Source: Candidatus Rifleibacteriota bacterium (GTDB lineage Bacteria > Riflebacteria > Ozemobacteria > Ozemobacterales > Ozemobacteraceae). From it: 33,034 bases of DNA. Every line of letters begins with the position of its first letter. Within the stretch, counting starts at the first letter, position 1. Where the stretch lies: the NCBI GenBank assembly GCA_029565415.1, contig JAKQOH010000215.1:1-33034 (forward strand), in the 5' to 3' direction. Below the pieces are notes generated by a model. It worked only from the letters and a program-made list of their open reading frames with translations. It ran no database searches and was not told the DNA's origin. Below are positions 1-8,154 of this stretch, piece after piece. A program made the translations under genes and the position numbers.

Positions 1-2
1 TC

Positions 3-509
3 GATGTCTGGGAACTGATCCGGCTTGCCAACCGCCATCCGCGCGTGAAGATCCTGCGGCCCGGCTGCGGGGTCGGCGGCCACTGCATCGCGGTCGATCC
101 GTGGTTCATCGTCGACACGTGCCCCGACGAGGCCCGACTGATCCGCGCCGCCCGCGAGGTCAACGATGCCAAGCCGCACCATGTCGTCGCGCGGGTGCGC
201 GAAGCGGCCGCCCGGTTCCGGAAACCGGTCATCGGCCTGCTGGGCCTTTCCTACAAGCAGGATATCGACGATCTGCGCGAATCGCCGGCCGTCGAAATCG
301 CCCGGGAGATAAAAAAAGCGAATGATATAGAACTGCTCGTCTGCGAGCCGTTCGTCACGGCGCACCCCGAGTTCGCTCTGACGCCGCTCGACGAGACGAT
401 GCGCCGGGCCGACATCCTCGTCCTGCTCGTGCCCCATACCCTGTTCCGCAACATCGACCGTGAGCTGCTCAAGCCCAAGGTCGTCATCGACACATGCGGC
501 ATCTGGTGA
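3..509 (+). CDS. wecC: UDP-N-acetyl-D-mannosamine dehydrogenase, C-terminal part (5' end outside window)
   Basis: This is the last 168 residues of an NAD-dependent nucleotide-sugar dehydrogenase of the UDP-glucose/GDP-mannose dehydrogenase superfamily, most like WecC, which oxidises UDP-ManNAc to UDP-ManNAcA for surface polysaccharide. The frame is open to the left edge (DVWELIRLANRHP at the start), so the NAD-binding half lies outside. The active-site motif GVGGHCIAVDP has the catalytic Cys at 84-86, and LSYKQDIDDLRESPA is the family's conserved C-terminal domain motif. One oddity: the usual GPGVGGHC reads GCGVGGHC, with an extra Cys at 66-68. A GTG at 45 is only an internal codon. The next gene begins 37 bases downstream, probably in the same operon. 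Family is secure; exact sugar substrate is likely but not proven. Confidence 0.9.
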   Translation, partial: DVWELIRLANRHPRVKILRPGCGVGGHCIAVDPWFIVDTCPDEARLIRAAREVNDAKPHHVVARVREAAARFRKPVIGLLGLSYKQDIDDLRESPAVEIAREIKKANDIELLVCEPFVTAHPEFALTPLDETMRRADILVLLVPHTLFRNIDRELLKPKVVIDTCGIW

Positions 510-546
510 ATTCCCCGTTCGCCGGGCCGCGGGAGGCTCCTCACAC

Positions 547-2061
547 ATGAAGCTGCTGCTCATCGATCCGCCCTTCAAGAGCTTCACCGGTATCTTCGGC
601 TTCTACTTCCCCCTCGGGCTGGCCTATCTGGCCGGCGCCGCGAAGAAGGCCGGCTTCGACTGTTCGATCCTCGACATGGATGCCGCCGAGCCCAAAACGG
701 GCACGCTGGATTTCACCCACGAGTACGAGCGCTACCAGCATTACATCAAGGCGGTGAACGATCCGCGTCACCCGACCTGGGAGCTGCTCCGCACGCTCGT
801 GGTCGGTCAGAAACCGGATGTGATCGGCATCTCCGCGATGACGACGAAGTTCGGGACGACGATGCAGACGATCCGGTTCTGCCGCGAGGTGCTGCCGCAC
901 GTTCCGATCATCGTCGGCGGGCCGCATGCCTCCACGATGCCGGAACTGACGATGCGCATGCCCGAGGTCGACTACGTGCTGCGCGGCGAGGCCGACGAGA
1001 GCCTGCCTGAGCTGCTGTGCGCGATCCGCGACGGTGGCAACCCGGCGACGATCCGCGGCCTGAGTTTCCGGAAAGACGGCCGCGTGGTCCACAACCCCGA
1101 CCGTGCGTTTGCCCAGAATCTCGACACGCTCGCGCTTCCCGCCCGCGATGCCCTGCTCAACCCCGAGAACTACTCGTCCGAGGATATGGGCGTCATCCTC
1201 ACCTCCCGCGGCTGCCCGTTCGCGTGCAGCTACTGCTTCCACATGTGGGAGCGGCGGGTGCGGTACCGGTCGATCCCGAGCATCATCGAGGAGATCGTCC
1301 AGGTGCACCAGGCCTACGGCACGACGCAGTTTTCGATCAAGGACGACTCGTTCACTGTGAAGAAAAGCCACGTGCGGGCCCTGTGCGAGGCGATCCGGAA
1401 GCTGCCGTTCAGAATCAGCTGGTCCTGCACCACCCGCGTCGATCTGATCGAGGACGAGATCCTCGAGATCATGAAGGCGGCCGGCTGCGTCCAGGTGAGC
1501 GTCGGCATCGAGACCGGCTCGGCGCGGATTCTGCAGGAGACCGACAAGGGCATCACCCACGCCCAGATCGAGCGTGCGGCACGCATGCTGAACAAGCACC
1601 GCATCTTCTGGAGCGGGTATTTCATGATCGGCCTGCCGACCGAGACCGAGGAAGATATACGCCTCACGATGGAATATCTGCGCAAGGTGCGGCCGTATTA
1701 CGGCGGCCTGGGGGTCTACAACCCGTTCCCGCGCACGAAGCTGTTCGACCAGGGCGTCGAGCTCGGACTGCTCGATCCCGACCCGCCGCTCGAGCATTTC
1801 CTCACGACGAACCCCAAGGACCTGTTCTTCCGGGACCCGAAAAAACGGGTCGTCGCCCTCACCCATGAAAAGTTCGAACAGCTTGTCGCCGAGGCGACCC
1901 GGGTGTTCCACACCCACAACACGAACCCCTTCAGCATGATCCGGCGCGGCTTCGCGCGGCGCCGGACCTACATGGCCGACCCGTCGCTGCTCTGGCGCGA
2001 CCTGTCCAAGGCATGGGACATGATCCGTTCCGGCTTCGGACTGCTCGGGTCACACTCCTGA
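547..2061 (+). CDS. B12-binding-domain radical SAM protein
   Basis: A 504-residue cobalamin-dependent-type radical SAM enzyme. Residues about 1-165 form the Rossmann-like B12-binding fold (MKLLLIDPPF start, later IIVGGPHAS at 121-129), without the DxHxxG base-off motif. The radical SAM domain follows, with the 4Fe-4S motif CPFACSYC (Cys223, Cys227, Cys230). The family does methylations, ring rearrangements and other radical chemistry; the substrate here cannot be read from sequence. I chose ATG 547 because GGGAGG lies about 11 bases upstream and the B12 domain begins at once; a longer in-frame extension to 460 overlaps the preceding gene and has no family-like sequence. It sits between a sugar dehydrogenase and a sugar oxidoreductase-like protein, so modification of a polysaccharide precursor or lipid carrier is a reasonable inference. 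Confidence 0.9.
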   Translation: MKLLLIDPPFKSFTGIFGFYFPLGLAYLAGAAKKAGFDCSILDMDAAEPKTGTLDFTHEYERYQHYIKAVNDPRHPTWELLRTLVVGQKPDVIGISAMTTKFGTTMQTIRFCREVLPHVPIIVGGPHASTMPELTMRMPEVDYVLRGEADESLPELLCAIRDGGNPATIRGLSFRKDGRVVHNPDRAFAQNLDTLALPARDALLNPENYSSEDMGVILTSRGCPFACSYCFHMWERRVRYRSIPSIIEEIVQVHQAYGTTQFSIKDDSFTVKKSHVRALCEAIRKLPFRISWSCTTRVDLIEDEILEIMKAAGCVQVSVGIETGSARILQETDKGITHAQIERAARMLNKHRIFWSGYFMIGLPTETEEDIRLTMEYLRKVRPYYGGLGVYNPFPRTKLFDQGVELGLLDPDPPLEHFLTTNPKDLFFRDPKKRVVALTHEKFEQLVAEATRVFHTHNTNPFSMIRRGFARRRTYMADPSLLWRDLSKAWDMIRSGFGLLGSHS

Positions 2062-2076
2062 CCGAAAGGACCTCCC

Positions 2077-4215
2077 ATGCGACAGATCCTGCAAAGCCTC
2101 AAAACCGGCGAACTCGAGGTCGCCGACATTCCCGTGCCGATGGTGAAGGCCGGCCATCTGCTGATCCGCAGCTCCCGGAGCCTGATCTCGGTGGGTACCG
2201 AGCGGATGCTCCTCGATTTCGGCCGCGCCGGCTGGATCGACAAGGCCCGGCAGCAGCCCGACAAGGTGCGCCAGGTGTTCCAGAAAATCCGGACGGATGG
2301 CCTGCTGGCGACGGCGGAAACGGTGATGCGCAAGCTCGATCAGCCGCTCGCGCTCGGGTATTCGAACGCGGGTCGCGTGATCGCGGTCGGAAAGGGCGTG
2401 ACGGGGTTCTCTATCGGTGACCGGGTCGTTTCGAACGGGTTCCACGCCGATGTCGTCTGCGTTCCCGAGAACCTGTGCGCCGCGATTCCACAGAATGTGA
2501 CGGATGACGCGGCCTCGTTCACCGTGCTCGCCTCGATCGCCCTCGAGGGGGTGCGGCTCGCCCAGCCATCGCTCGGGGAGAGCATCGCCGTTCTGGGGCT
2601 TGGCCTGATCGGCCTGCTGACGGTGCAGATCCTGCGGGCGAACGGGTGCCGGGTCCTGGGGTTCGATTTCGATCCGGCGAAAGTCGCGCTGGCGAAGGAG
2701 TTCGGGGCCGAGGCCTACAACCTGAAGGATGGCGTCGACCCGGTCGCCACGGCCACGACCTTTTCCCGGGGCCATGGGGTGGATGCTGTTCTTATAACGG
2801 CTGCTACAAAAAGTGACGACCCGATCCATCAGGCGCCGCAGATGTGCCGCAAACGCGGCCGCGTCGTGCTGGTGGGCGTCGTCGGGCTGAACCTGTCGCG
2901 CGACGACTTCTACAAGAAGGAGATCACGTTCCAGGTCTCGTGCTCGTACGGCCCCGGCCGGTATGATCCCGCCTACGAGAAAAAGGGGCTCGATTATCCG
3001 ATCGGGTACGTGCGCTGGACCGAGCAGCGGAACTTCGAGGCGGTGCTCGACCTGATGGCTTCGGGCGGCATCAAAACCGAAAAGCTGATCACGCGCGTCG
3101 TTTCGATGGACGAGGCGAAGAAGGCCTACGAGGCGGTGGCGGCCGGTGAGAACGTGCTGGGCCTCGTGCTCGATTACGGCCAGGAGATCGATCTGGAGCG
3201 GCGCACCGTGACCCTGCGGCCGGCGCCGACCGGCCCGGCAACTCCGGCGAAGGGCGTGGCAGGCTTCATCGGGGCGGGCAACTTCGCCTCCTCGACGCTG
3301 GTGCCGGCATTCGAGGCATGCGGCGCCGAGCTGAAGACGATCGCCAGCGCAGGCGGCGTTTCGGGGACCCACCTCGGGAAAAAGAGCGGGTTCCGCGTCA
3401 GCACCACGGACCACCGCACGATTCTCGAGGATGCCGGGATCGACACCGTCGTCATCACCACCCAGCATGGCACACATGCCCGGTTCGTCTGTGAGGCGCT
3501 TGCGGCCGGCAAACACGTGTTCGTCGAAAAGCCATTGTGCCTCACCTGGCAGGAGCTGGCCGAGGTCGAGGCCGCCTATGCGGCGTCGGCCGCGAAATCC
3601 CCGCGGCTGCTCATGGTGGGCTTCAACCGCCGGTTCTCGCCCCTGGTGAAGACGGCCAAGCGCCTTCTCGACACGGTCAGGGAGCCCAAGAGCATCGTCA
3701 TGACCGTGAACGCCGGCGCCATTCCGGCCGACCACTGGACGCAGGACGAGGAGACGGGCGGTGGCCGCATCATCGGGGAAGGCTGCCATTTCATCGACCT
3801 GGTGCGCTTCCTCGTGGGATCGCCCATCGCCGATGTGCACACCGCGGCGATGCGCCGGGGCGATGCCTCGAATCCGGCGGATACCGTCGTCGTCACGATG
3901 ACGTTCGAGGACGGATCGGTCGGCGTCGTCAACTACTTCGCCAACGGCCACAAGGATTACCCGAAGGAGCGCGTCGAGGCGTTCGTGGGCGGAAAGATCC
4001 TCGTGCTCGACAACTTCCGTGCGCTTTCCGGCCACGGCTGGCCGGGCTTCCGCGGCGAGTCGCTGTGGGCCCAGGACAAGGGCCACGCCGAAGGGGCGAA
4101 GGCCTTCGTCGAGGCCGTGAAACGCGGTGGCGATGCGCCGATCCCGTTCTCCGAAATCATCGAAGTGACGAAGGCCACCCTCCGGGCCGCCGGTATCGAG
4201 CCGGCCGAAGCCTGA
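2077..4215 (+). CDS. Two-domain oxidoreductase: zinc-type alcohol dehydrogenase fold fused to Gfo/Idh/MocA dehydrogenase
   Basis: A 712-residue fusion of two NAD(P)-dependent modules. Residues about 1-370 are a medium-chain (GroES/alcohol dehydrogenase-like) reductase with nucleotide motif GLGLIGL at 174-180. Residues about 394-700 are a Gfo/Idh/MocA sugar dehydrogenase with glycine motif GFIGAGNFA at 396-404 and the family EKP motif at 484-486 (the lysine is the usual catalytic one). This bi-domain arrangement is known from bacterial polysaccharide clusters, commonly beside heparinase II/III-like proteins, as here. The two halves may act in sequence on one nucleotide sugar, but the substrate is unknown. 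ATG 2077 is preceded by a GAAAGGA ribosome site and lies 15 bases after the radical SAM stop, indicating one operon. Confidence 0.92.
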   Translation: MRQILQSLKTGELEVADIPVPMVKAGHLLIRSSRSLISVGTERMLLDFGRAGWIDKARQQPDKVRQVFQKIRTDGLLATAETVMRKLDQPLALGYSNAGRVIAVGKGVTGFSIGDRVVSNGFHADVVCVPENLCAAIPQNVTDDAASFTVLASIALEGVRLAQPSLGESIAVLGLGLIGLLTVQILRANGCRVLGFDFDPAKVALAKEFGAEAYNLKDGVDPVATATTFSRGHGVDAVLITAATKSDDPIHQAPQMCRKRGRVVLVGVVGLNLSRDDFYKKEITFQVSCSYGPGRYDPAYEKKGLDYPIGYVRWTEQRNFEAVLDLMASGGIKTEKLITRVVSMDEAKKAYEAVAAGENVLGLVLDYGQEIDLERRTVTLRPAPTGPATPAKGVAGFIGAGNFASSTLVPAFEACGAELKTIASAGGVSGTHLGKKSGFRVSTTDHRTILEDAGIDTVVITTQHGTHARFVCEALAAGKHVFVEKPLCLTWQELAEVEAAYAASAAKSPRLLMVGFNRRFSPLVKTAKRLLDTVREPKSIVMTVNAGAIPADHWTQDEETGGGRIIGEGCHFIDLVRFLVGSPIADVHTAAMRRGDASNPADTVVVTMTFEDGSVGVVNYFANGHKDYPKERVEAFVGGKILVLDNFRALSGHGWPGFRGESLWAQDKGHAEGAKAFVEAVKRGGDAPIPFSEIIEVTKATLRAAGIEPAEA

Positions 4216-4248
4216 TCCCGGGCCGGGCACCCGGCCTCTGACGCGCGG

Positions 4249-5922
4249 ATGATCGCCATGTTGCGCCGGATCGAACGAGTGTTCTGGACGCTCGTTTATC
4301 TCCGGCCTGTCCAGCTCTGGGGGCGGGTTGCGTTTCTGGTGAAACGCCGGTTCGTCCGCGTTCCGGGCATCGGCGGGGTCGCCGTCGAGGCCCGTATCAT
4401 GCGGGATGCGCTGGAGAAGCCGGAAGGCGGAGCCATCCCGTTCACGTTCCTGTCCGAAACGCGGGAGTATCCGGCTGATGCCGTCGATTGGGAGCCGCTC
4501 CGGTCCTCCGGGACCGGCAAGGGGGTCCCGGTCAAGCTGTGGCGCTACCATCTGCAGTATTTCGATTGGCTGCAGCGCGAGCCGTCCGCCATGGATCCGG
4601 GGCTGGCGCGGTATCTGATCCTGGACTGGATGGCGCGCTGCGCGGACGATCTCACCGAGCCCTGGGAGCCGTATCCGGTCTCGCGCCGGCTCAGGGCCTG
4701 GGTGCGATGGCTGCGCAGGGAGGCCGCCTCCGTTGCCGGCGGGGCGTTCCTGGAGCTTGTGAGGCGGTCGGTTATCACACAGATACGGCGGCTGGAGCTG
4801 GACCTCGAGGTGCACCTGCAGGCCAATCATCTGCTCGAGAACCGTCTCGCCCTCGTGATCGCCCTGGCGTGGCTGGTCGAGACGGCCGAGAGCGATGTTG
4901 CGCGTTTTACCCGGAGTCTCGCCGGACATGCCGAGGCGCTGACCCGGGAAATCCAGGCCCAGATTCTCCCCGATGGCGGTCATGAGGAGCGGAGCCCGAT
5001 GTACCATCGGGAAATGATGGAGGGCATCGCCGAGGCCTCCACGGCCGTGCAGCGGCTCGAGGCCGGGCCGGGCCGTGCCGCTGCCGAAGACGCCTGCGCG
5101 GGGCTTCTCGGGGTGTGCGGGACGGTGCTTCCGAAGATGCGTGCCTGGCTGGAAACCCTGAGTCATCCCGATGGCCGGATTGCGCAGTTCCATGATGCCG
5201 CGCTGGGTGGGGGCGTGGAAAAAAATACCGCAGAATATTCTTCGGACACGGACATCTGGCTTCCCGACTCCGGCTACTTCGTGAGCAGGCGGCGGGACGG
5301 TGCCTTTGTCGCCCTTTGTGCCCATGCGCCGTCGCCACCGCACCAGCCCGGGCACGCCCACGGGGATCTGGGCTCCTTCGAGCTGTCCCTGCAGGGCTGT
5401 CGCGTGATCGTGGACACCGGGACAGGCTCGTATCAGGATCCGGTTGTCCGGCGGCTGTGCCGGTCGACTGGGGCACACAACGTGCCGATGATCGAGGGCA
5501 GCGAGCAAAGCGATATGTGGGGCGATTTCCGGGTGGGCCGGCGGGCCCTCGTCCAGGGCCGGCGGCAGGTGGCGGACGGATTCGAACTCGGGTGGCGGGA
5601 CATGAACGGAAACGCCTTCCTGCGGCGCGTGGCATGGGAACAGGGCGCTCTCACGATCGTCGACCGGCTGGTCGTCCGGAAGAAACCGGGGCGGTTCGTC
5701 TCGCTGCTCCACCTTGCGCCGGGGCTGACGCCTGAGCCGGGCCAGCCGTTCCGGATCTGCCGCGACGGGCGGCCGTTCTGCCGCCTGACGGCGGATGCGC
5801 TGGTCACCATCGAGCCGTCGGTGTATTATCCCGATTTCGGAACCGGCCATCCAACCTTCGCTTTGCGTCTCGACGCGGGAGACTTCGATGAAATCAGCTG
5901 CACCATCGCCCCGGAACCCTGA
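4249..5922 (+). CDS. Heparinase II/III family protein
   Basis: A 557-residue protein with the two-part heparinase II/III layout: an alpha/alpha-toroid N-terminal half (to about 320) and a beta-sandwich C-terminal half. Visible family features are HLQANHLLENRLA (189-201, the conserved NHLLEN), HEERSPMYHREMMEG (245-259, Tyr252/His253 candidates for catalysis) and the metal/active-site region GHAHGDLGSFEL (368-379). I see no clear signal peptide; the N-terminus (LRRIERVFWTLVYLRP) is typical of the subfamily in exopolysaccharide clusters. Family members are polysaccharide lyases, but inside biosynthesis clusters they probably trim or edit the polymer. ATG 4249 starts 33 bases after the previous stop; the end overlaps the next gene by 35 bases. 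Confidence 0.9.
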   Translation: MIAMLRRIERVFWTLVYLRPVQLWGRVAFLVKRRFVRVPGIGGVAVEARIMRDALEKPEGGAIPFTFLSETREYPADAVDWEPLRSSGTGKGVPVKLWRYHLQYFDWLQREPSAMDPGLARYLILDWMARCADDLTEPWEPYPVSRRLRAWVRWLRREAASVAGGAFLELVRRSVITQIRRLELDLEVHLQANHLLENRLALVIALAWLVETAESDVARFTRSLAGHAEALTREIQAQILPDGGHEERSPMYHREMMEGIAEASTAVQRLEAGPGRAAAEDACAGLLGVCGTVLPKMRAWLETLSHPDGRIAQFHDAALGGGVEKNTAEYSSDTDIWLPDSGYFVSRRRDGAFVALCAHAPSPPHQPGHAHGDLGSFELSLQGCRVIVDTGTGSYQDPVVRRLCRSTGAHNVPMIEGSEQSDMWGDFRVGRRALVQGRRQVADGFELGWRDMNGNAFLRRVAWEQGALTIVDRLVVRKKPGRFVSLLHLAPGLTPEPGQPFRICRDGRPFCRLTADALVTIEPSVYYPDFGTGHPTFALRLDAGDFDEISCTIAPEP

Positions 5923-7141
5923 GCGCATCCTCGTGATGTCGCAGTTCTACTATCCCGACATCACCGCTGCGGCCTTCCGCATCAAGGAAACCGTGGACCT
6001 CCTCGTCGCGAAGGGGTATCGCGTCCATGTGATCGCCGCCCGGCCGCACAAGGCGCAGATCGCGGGGGAACGGATCGATGACGGCCCCGTGCGGGTCTCG
6101 CGCGTGCCGATCATCCCCTATGCCGGGAAGGGCAAGTGGAATTACATTGCTCACTATCTATCATTCATGGCTGCCGCCGTCTGGGCTTCCTGGAGTCACC
6201 CCTCGCGGTTCGACATCGTCTGGGCCTCGAGTCCGCCGATGTTCACCGGCATCGCCGGCTGGGCCGTGGCGAAGCTGAAGAAAGCGAAACTGGTGCTCGA
6301 CGTTCGCGACATCTGGCCGGATTCCGCAGCCACGACGGGCCAGATCCGGCCGGACAGCCTGATGTACCGACTGGCGAAGCATGCCGAACGGTGGATGTAC
6401 CGTGTCGCCGACCGGATCACCTGTGTGGCCGGCCCGATGGCTCGATATATCGAAAGCTATGGAGTTGAGGCTCCCGCGGTCGTCTACAATGCCATTCCCC
6501 GGTCGTATCTCGAAGCGGCCGAGGCGGTGTCCCGCGAGGTTAGGCCAGACTCGTCCGCCGACGGGCCTCTGACGGTCGCCTATGTCGGGAACATGGGCTA
6601 CTGCCAGAGTCTCGACATCGTCGTCGAGGCGGCCGCACGTCTTCACGCGGCGGGGGACCGGCGGGTCCGGTTCCTGCTGGTGGGCGAGGGCGCCGAAAAG
6701 GCCAGGATCGCGGCGCGCATCCGGGAGGCCGGGCTGGACAATGTCGAGCTGCGCGGCGCCGTTCCCAAAACCGAGGCGTTGCGTATCTGTGCGTCCGCCA
6801 CGGCGCTGGTGCTGCTGCTGAAGGATGACGGGACGATGGACAAGACGATCCCGTCCAAGGTGTTCGATTATCTCGCGGCCGGCCGGCCGATTTTGTTCGG
6901 CCTGCAGGGCGAGGCCCGGGAGATCCTGGCGGCGACCGGAGGGAACATCCCGTTCGATGCCGGGGACCCGGATTCCCTGGCCGCCGCTCTGAGGAAGCTG
7001 TTGGACGAGCTTCCCCGGCTGACGGCAGCCGCCGCGGGGCACCGGGATCTCGTGCGGGAGCGGTTCATGCGCGAAACGATGACCGACCGGCTCGAGGCGG
7101 AGTTCCGAAAGCTTTTGCATGACTCTGGTTCGGGGACCTGA
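5888..7141 (+). CDS. Glycosyltransferase family 4 (WbuB-like)
   Basis: A 417-residue GT-B glycosyltransferase. The N-terminal acceptor domain starts with RILVMSQFYYPD and contains LDVRDIWPDSAATTGQI (137-153), the hallmark of the WbuB/WcaI branch, which adds an amino sugar in O-antigen or capsule synthesis. The C-terminal donor domain contains KVFDYLAAGRPILFG, where the usual Glu of the EX7E motif region is Asp. I start at ATG 5888 (overlapping heparinase by 35 bases, translationally coupled); ATG 5936 (MSQFYYPD) is the main alternative and would remove 16 residues. It is the last gene of the polysaccharide operon in the window. Membrane association with a lipid-linked acceptor is expected from the family. 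Donor sugar unknown. Confidence 0.9.
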   Translation: MKSAAPSPRNPERILVMSQFYYPDITAAAFRIKETVDLLVAKGYRVHVIAARPHKAQIAGERIDDGPVRVSRVPIIPYAGKGKWNYIAHYLSFMAAAVWASWSHPSRFDIVWASSPPMFTGIAGWAVAKLKKAKLVLDVRDIWPDSAATTGQIRPDSLMYRLAKHAERWMYRVADRITCVAGPMARYIESYGVEAPAVVYNAIPRSYLEAAEAVSREVRPDSSADGPLTVAYVGNMGYCQSLDIVVEAAARLHAAGDRRVRFLLVGEGAEKARIAARIREAGLDNVELRGAVPKTEALRICASATALVLLLKDDGTMDKTIPSKVFDYLAAGRPILFGLQGEAREILAATGGNIPFDAGDPDSLAAALRKLLDELPRLTAAAAGHRDLVRERFMRETMTDRLEAEFRKLLHDSGSGT

Positions 7142-7147
7142 TAGAAT
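7119..7147 (+). promoter_or_regulatory. Candidate sigma-70 type promoter for the GAF-domain gene
   Basis: TAGAAT at 7142-7147 is a 5/6 match to the -10 box. ATGACT at 7119-7124, 17 bases upstream, matches TGAC of the -35 box. It overlaps the stop of the glycosyltransferase gene and would start RNA near 7154, at the foot of a strong hairpin. Weak -35, so moderate confidence. Confidence 0.4.
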
Positions 7148-7150
7148 TGA

Positions 7151-7177
7151 TCCGGGCAGGGCGCGGCTCTGCCCGGA
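7151..7177 (+). other. GC-rich stem-loop at the 5' end of the GAF-gene transcript
   Basis: TCCGGGCAG (7151-7159) pairs perfectly with CTGCCCGGA (7169-7177), and the inner bases extend the stem. There is no T-run, so it is a poor intrinsic terminator. It lies between the glycosyltransferase stop and the GTG start at 7201, at the predicted RNA start, so it may protect the mRNA 5' end or weakly end the upstream operon. Confidence 0.5.
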
Positions 7178-7200
7178 AGCCTCATGTGGGAGGAACCTTC

Positions 7201-8106
7201 GTGGCTGATACGAACAAGGTCATAGAGAGTCTCGAGAGGGTGATTCATCTCGGCGAATCGTTACTGACGAACTTCGACATCGAGCAGCTGCTCGTTCAGG
7301 TCGTCAACAATATCAAGGAGCTGCTGAAGGTCGAGGGGGCGACCCTGTATCTCGTCGATCCCGTCGAGAAGCTGATGATCTCCCAGGTCATTCTCAGCGA
7401 CCGCATGGAACAGATCGTGCTGAAGGTCGACAGCTCGTCCATCGCCGGTTTTGCCGCCCTGAACCGGCGCACGCTGATCATTCCCGATGCGTACGGCGAT
7501 CTTTCCGCGATCCACCCCGATCTGCGGTTCAACAAGAAGATCGATGAGGCGAACAAGTTTCACACCCGCAATCTCATCACGCACCCCCTCGTCGTGAACG
7601 ACGAACTGCTTGGCGTCTTCCAGGCGGTCAACAAGATCGACGGCGATTTCAACGACGAGGACGAGCGCATTCTCCGGAATTTCTCCGTATTCGTGGGCAT
7701 CGGCATCATCAACGCCCGCCTCGTCATGAAGGTGCTCGAGGAGCAGGCGAACGTGCGGGATGTCATCGAGTACATCGACGAGAAGGTCATCATTCTCGAC
7801 CGTGAAGGAAAGGTCGAGCATCTGAACCGGCCGGCCATCGAGGAGCTTCCCCCGGGTCACAACCTGACGACGGCGAAGGGAAAACGACTCATCGATCTCA
7901 ATCCGCAGTATTCGGCCCTGATGGGCGAGGTGCGCAAGCTCGTCGAAAGCAATCTCGACAAATCGTTCTCCGGGGGGAAGCAGCCCTACGTGATTCTGAC
8001 CGTGAAGAACCAGGCGCAGCTGGTCGAGAAGGTGATCCTGATCATCAAGCGGCCCGCGGCCGGACCGGCCGACCCCGTCGGCGAGGCACCTCTGAACCCG
8101 TCCTGA
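7201..8106 (+). CDS. GAF-domain protein with C-terminal PAS-like region
   Basis: A 301-residue cytosolic signalling protein. Residues about 12-180 form a GAF domain (FDIEQLLVQVVNNIKELLKVE start, VNKIDGDFNDEDERIL end), a fold that binds small ligands such as cyclic nucleotides or acts as a redox/light sensor. The remainder (YIDEKVIILDREGKVEHLNRP onward) resembles a short PAS domain. No kinase, cyclase, GGDEF or helix-turn-helix domain follows, so output must come from a partner protein. GTG 7201 is preferred because GGGAGG at 7188-7193 sits 7 bases upstream; the in-frame TTG at 7147 would force translation through the hairpin. The cyclase pair encoded 7 kb downstream makes cyclic-nucleotide binding an attractive but untested idea. 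Confidence 0.85.
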   Translation: MADTNKVIESLERVIHLGESLLTNFDIEQLLVQVVNNIKELLKVEGATLYLVDPVEKLMISQVILSDRMEQIVLKVDSSSIAGFAALNRRTLIIPDAYGDLSAIHPDLRFNKKIDEANKFHTRNLITHPLVVNDELLGVFQAVNKIDGDFNDEDERILRNFSVFVGIGIINARLVMKVLEEQANVRDVIEYIDEKVIILDREGKVEHLNRPAIEELPPGHNLTTAKGKRLIDLNPQYSALMGEVRKLVESNLDKSFSGGKQPYVILTVKNQAQLVEKVILIIKRPAAGPADPVGEAPLNPS

Positions 8107-8121
8107 CCTTTCAGATATAAT
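8092..8121 (+). promoter_or_regulatory. Promoter for the deoxyhypusine-synthase-like gene
   Basis: A perfect -10 box TATAAT lies at 8116-8121 inside an AT-rich island unlike the surrounding coding DNA. The best -35 is CTGAAC at 8092-8097 (3/6) with 18-base spacing. It would give a leader of about 30 bases before ATG 8155. Confidence 0.5.
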
Positions 8122-8154
8122 ATCGAACAACATATATACCAAGGAATCCGAGAC

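Noticed and set aside
2050..5928. Very long open frame on the minus strand (about 1290 codons) opposite the polysaccharide genes
   Set aside because: It reads as a His/Arg/Pro/Gly-rich shadow with no family motif, and it lies entirely opposite two well-supported plus-strand enzymes. High GC removes stop codons from this antisense frame.
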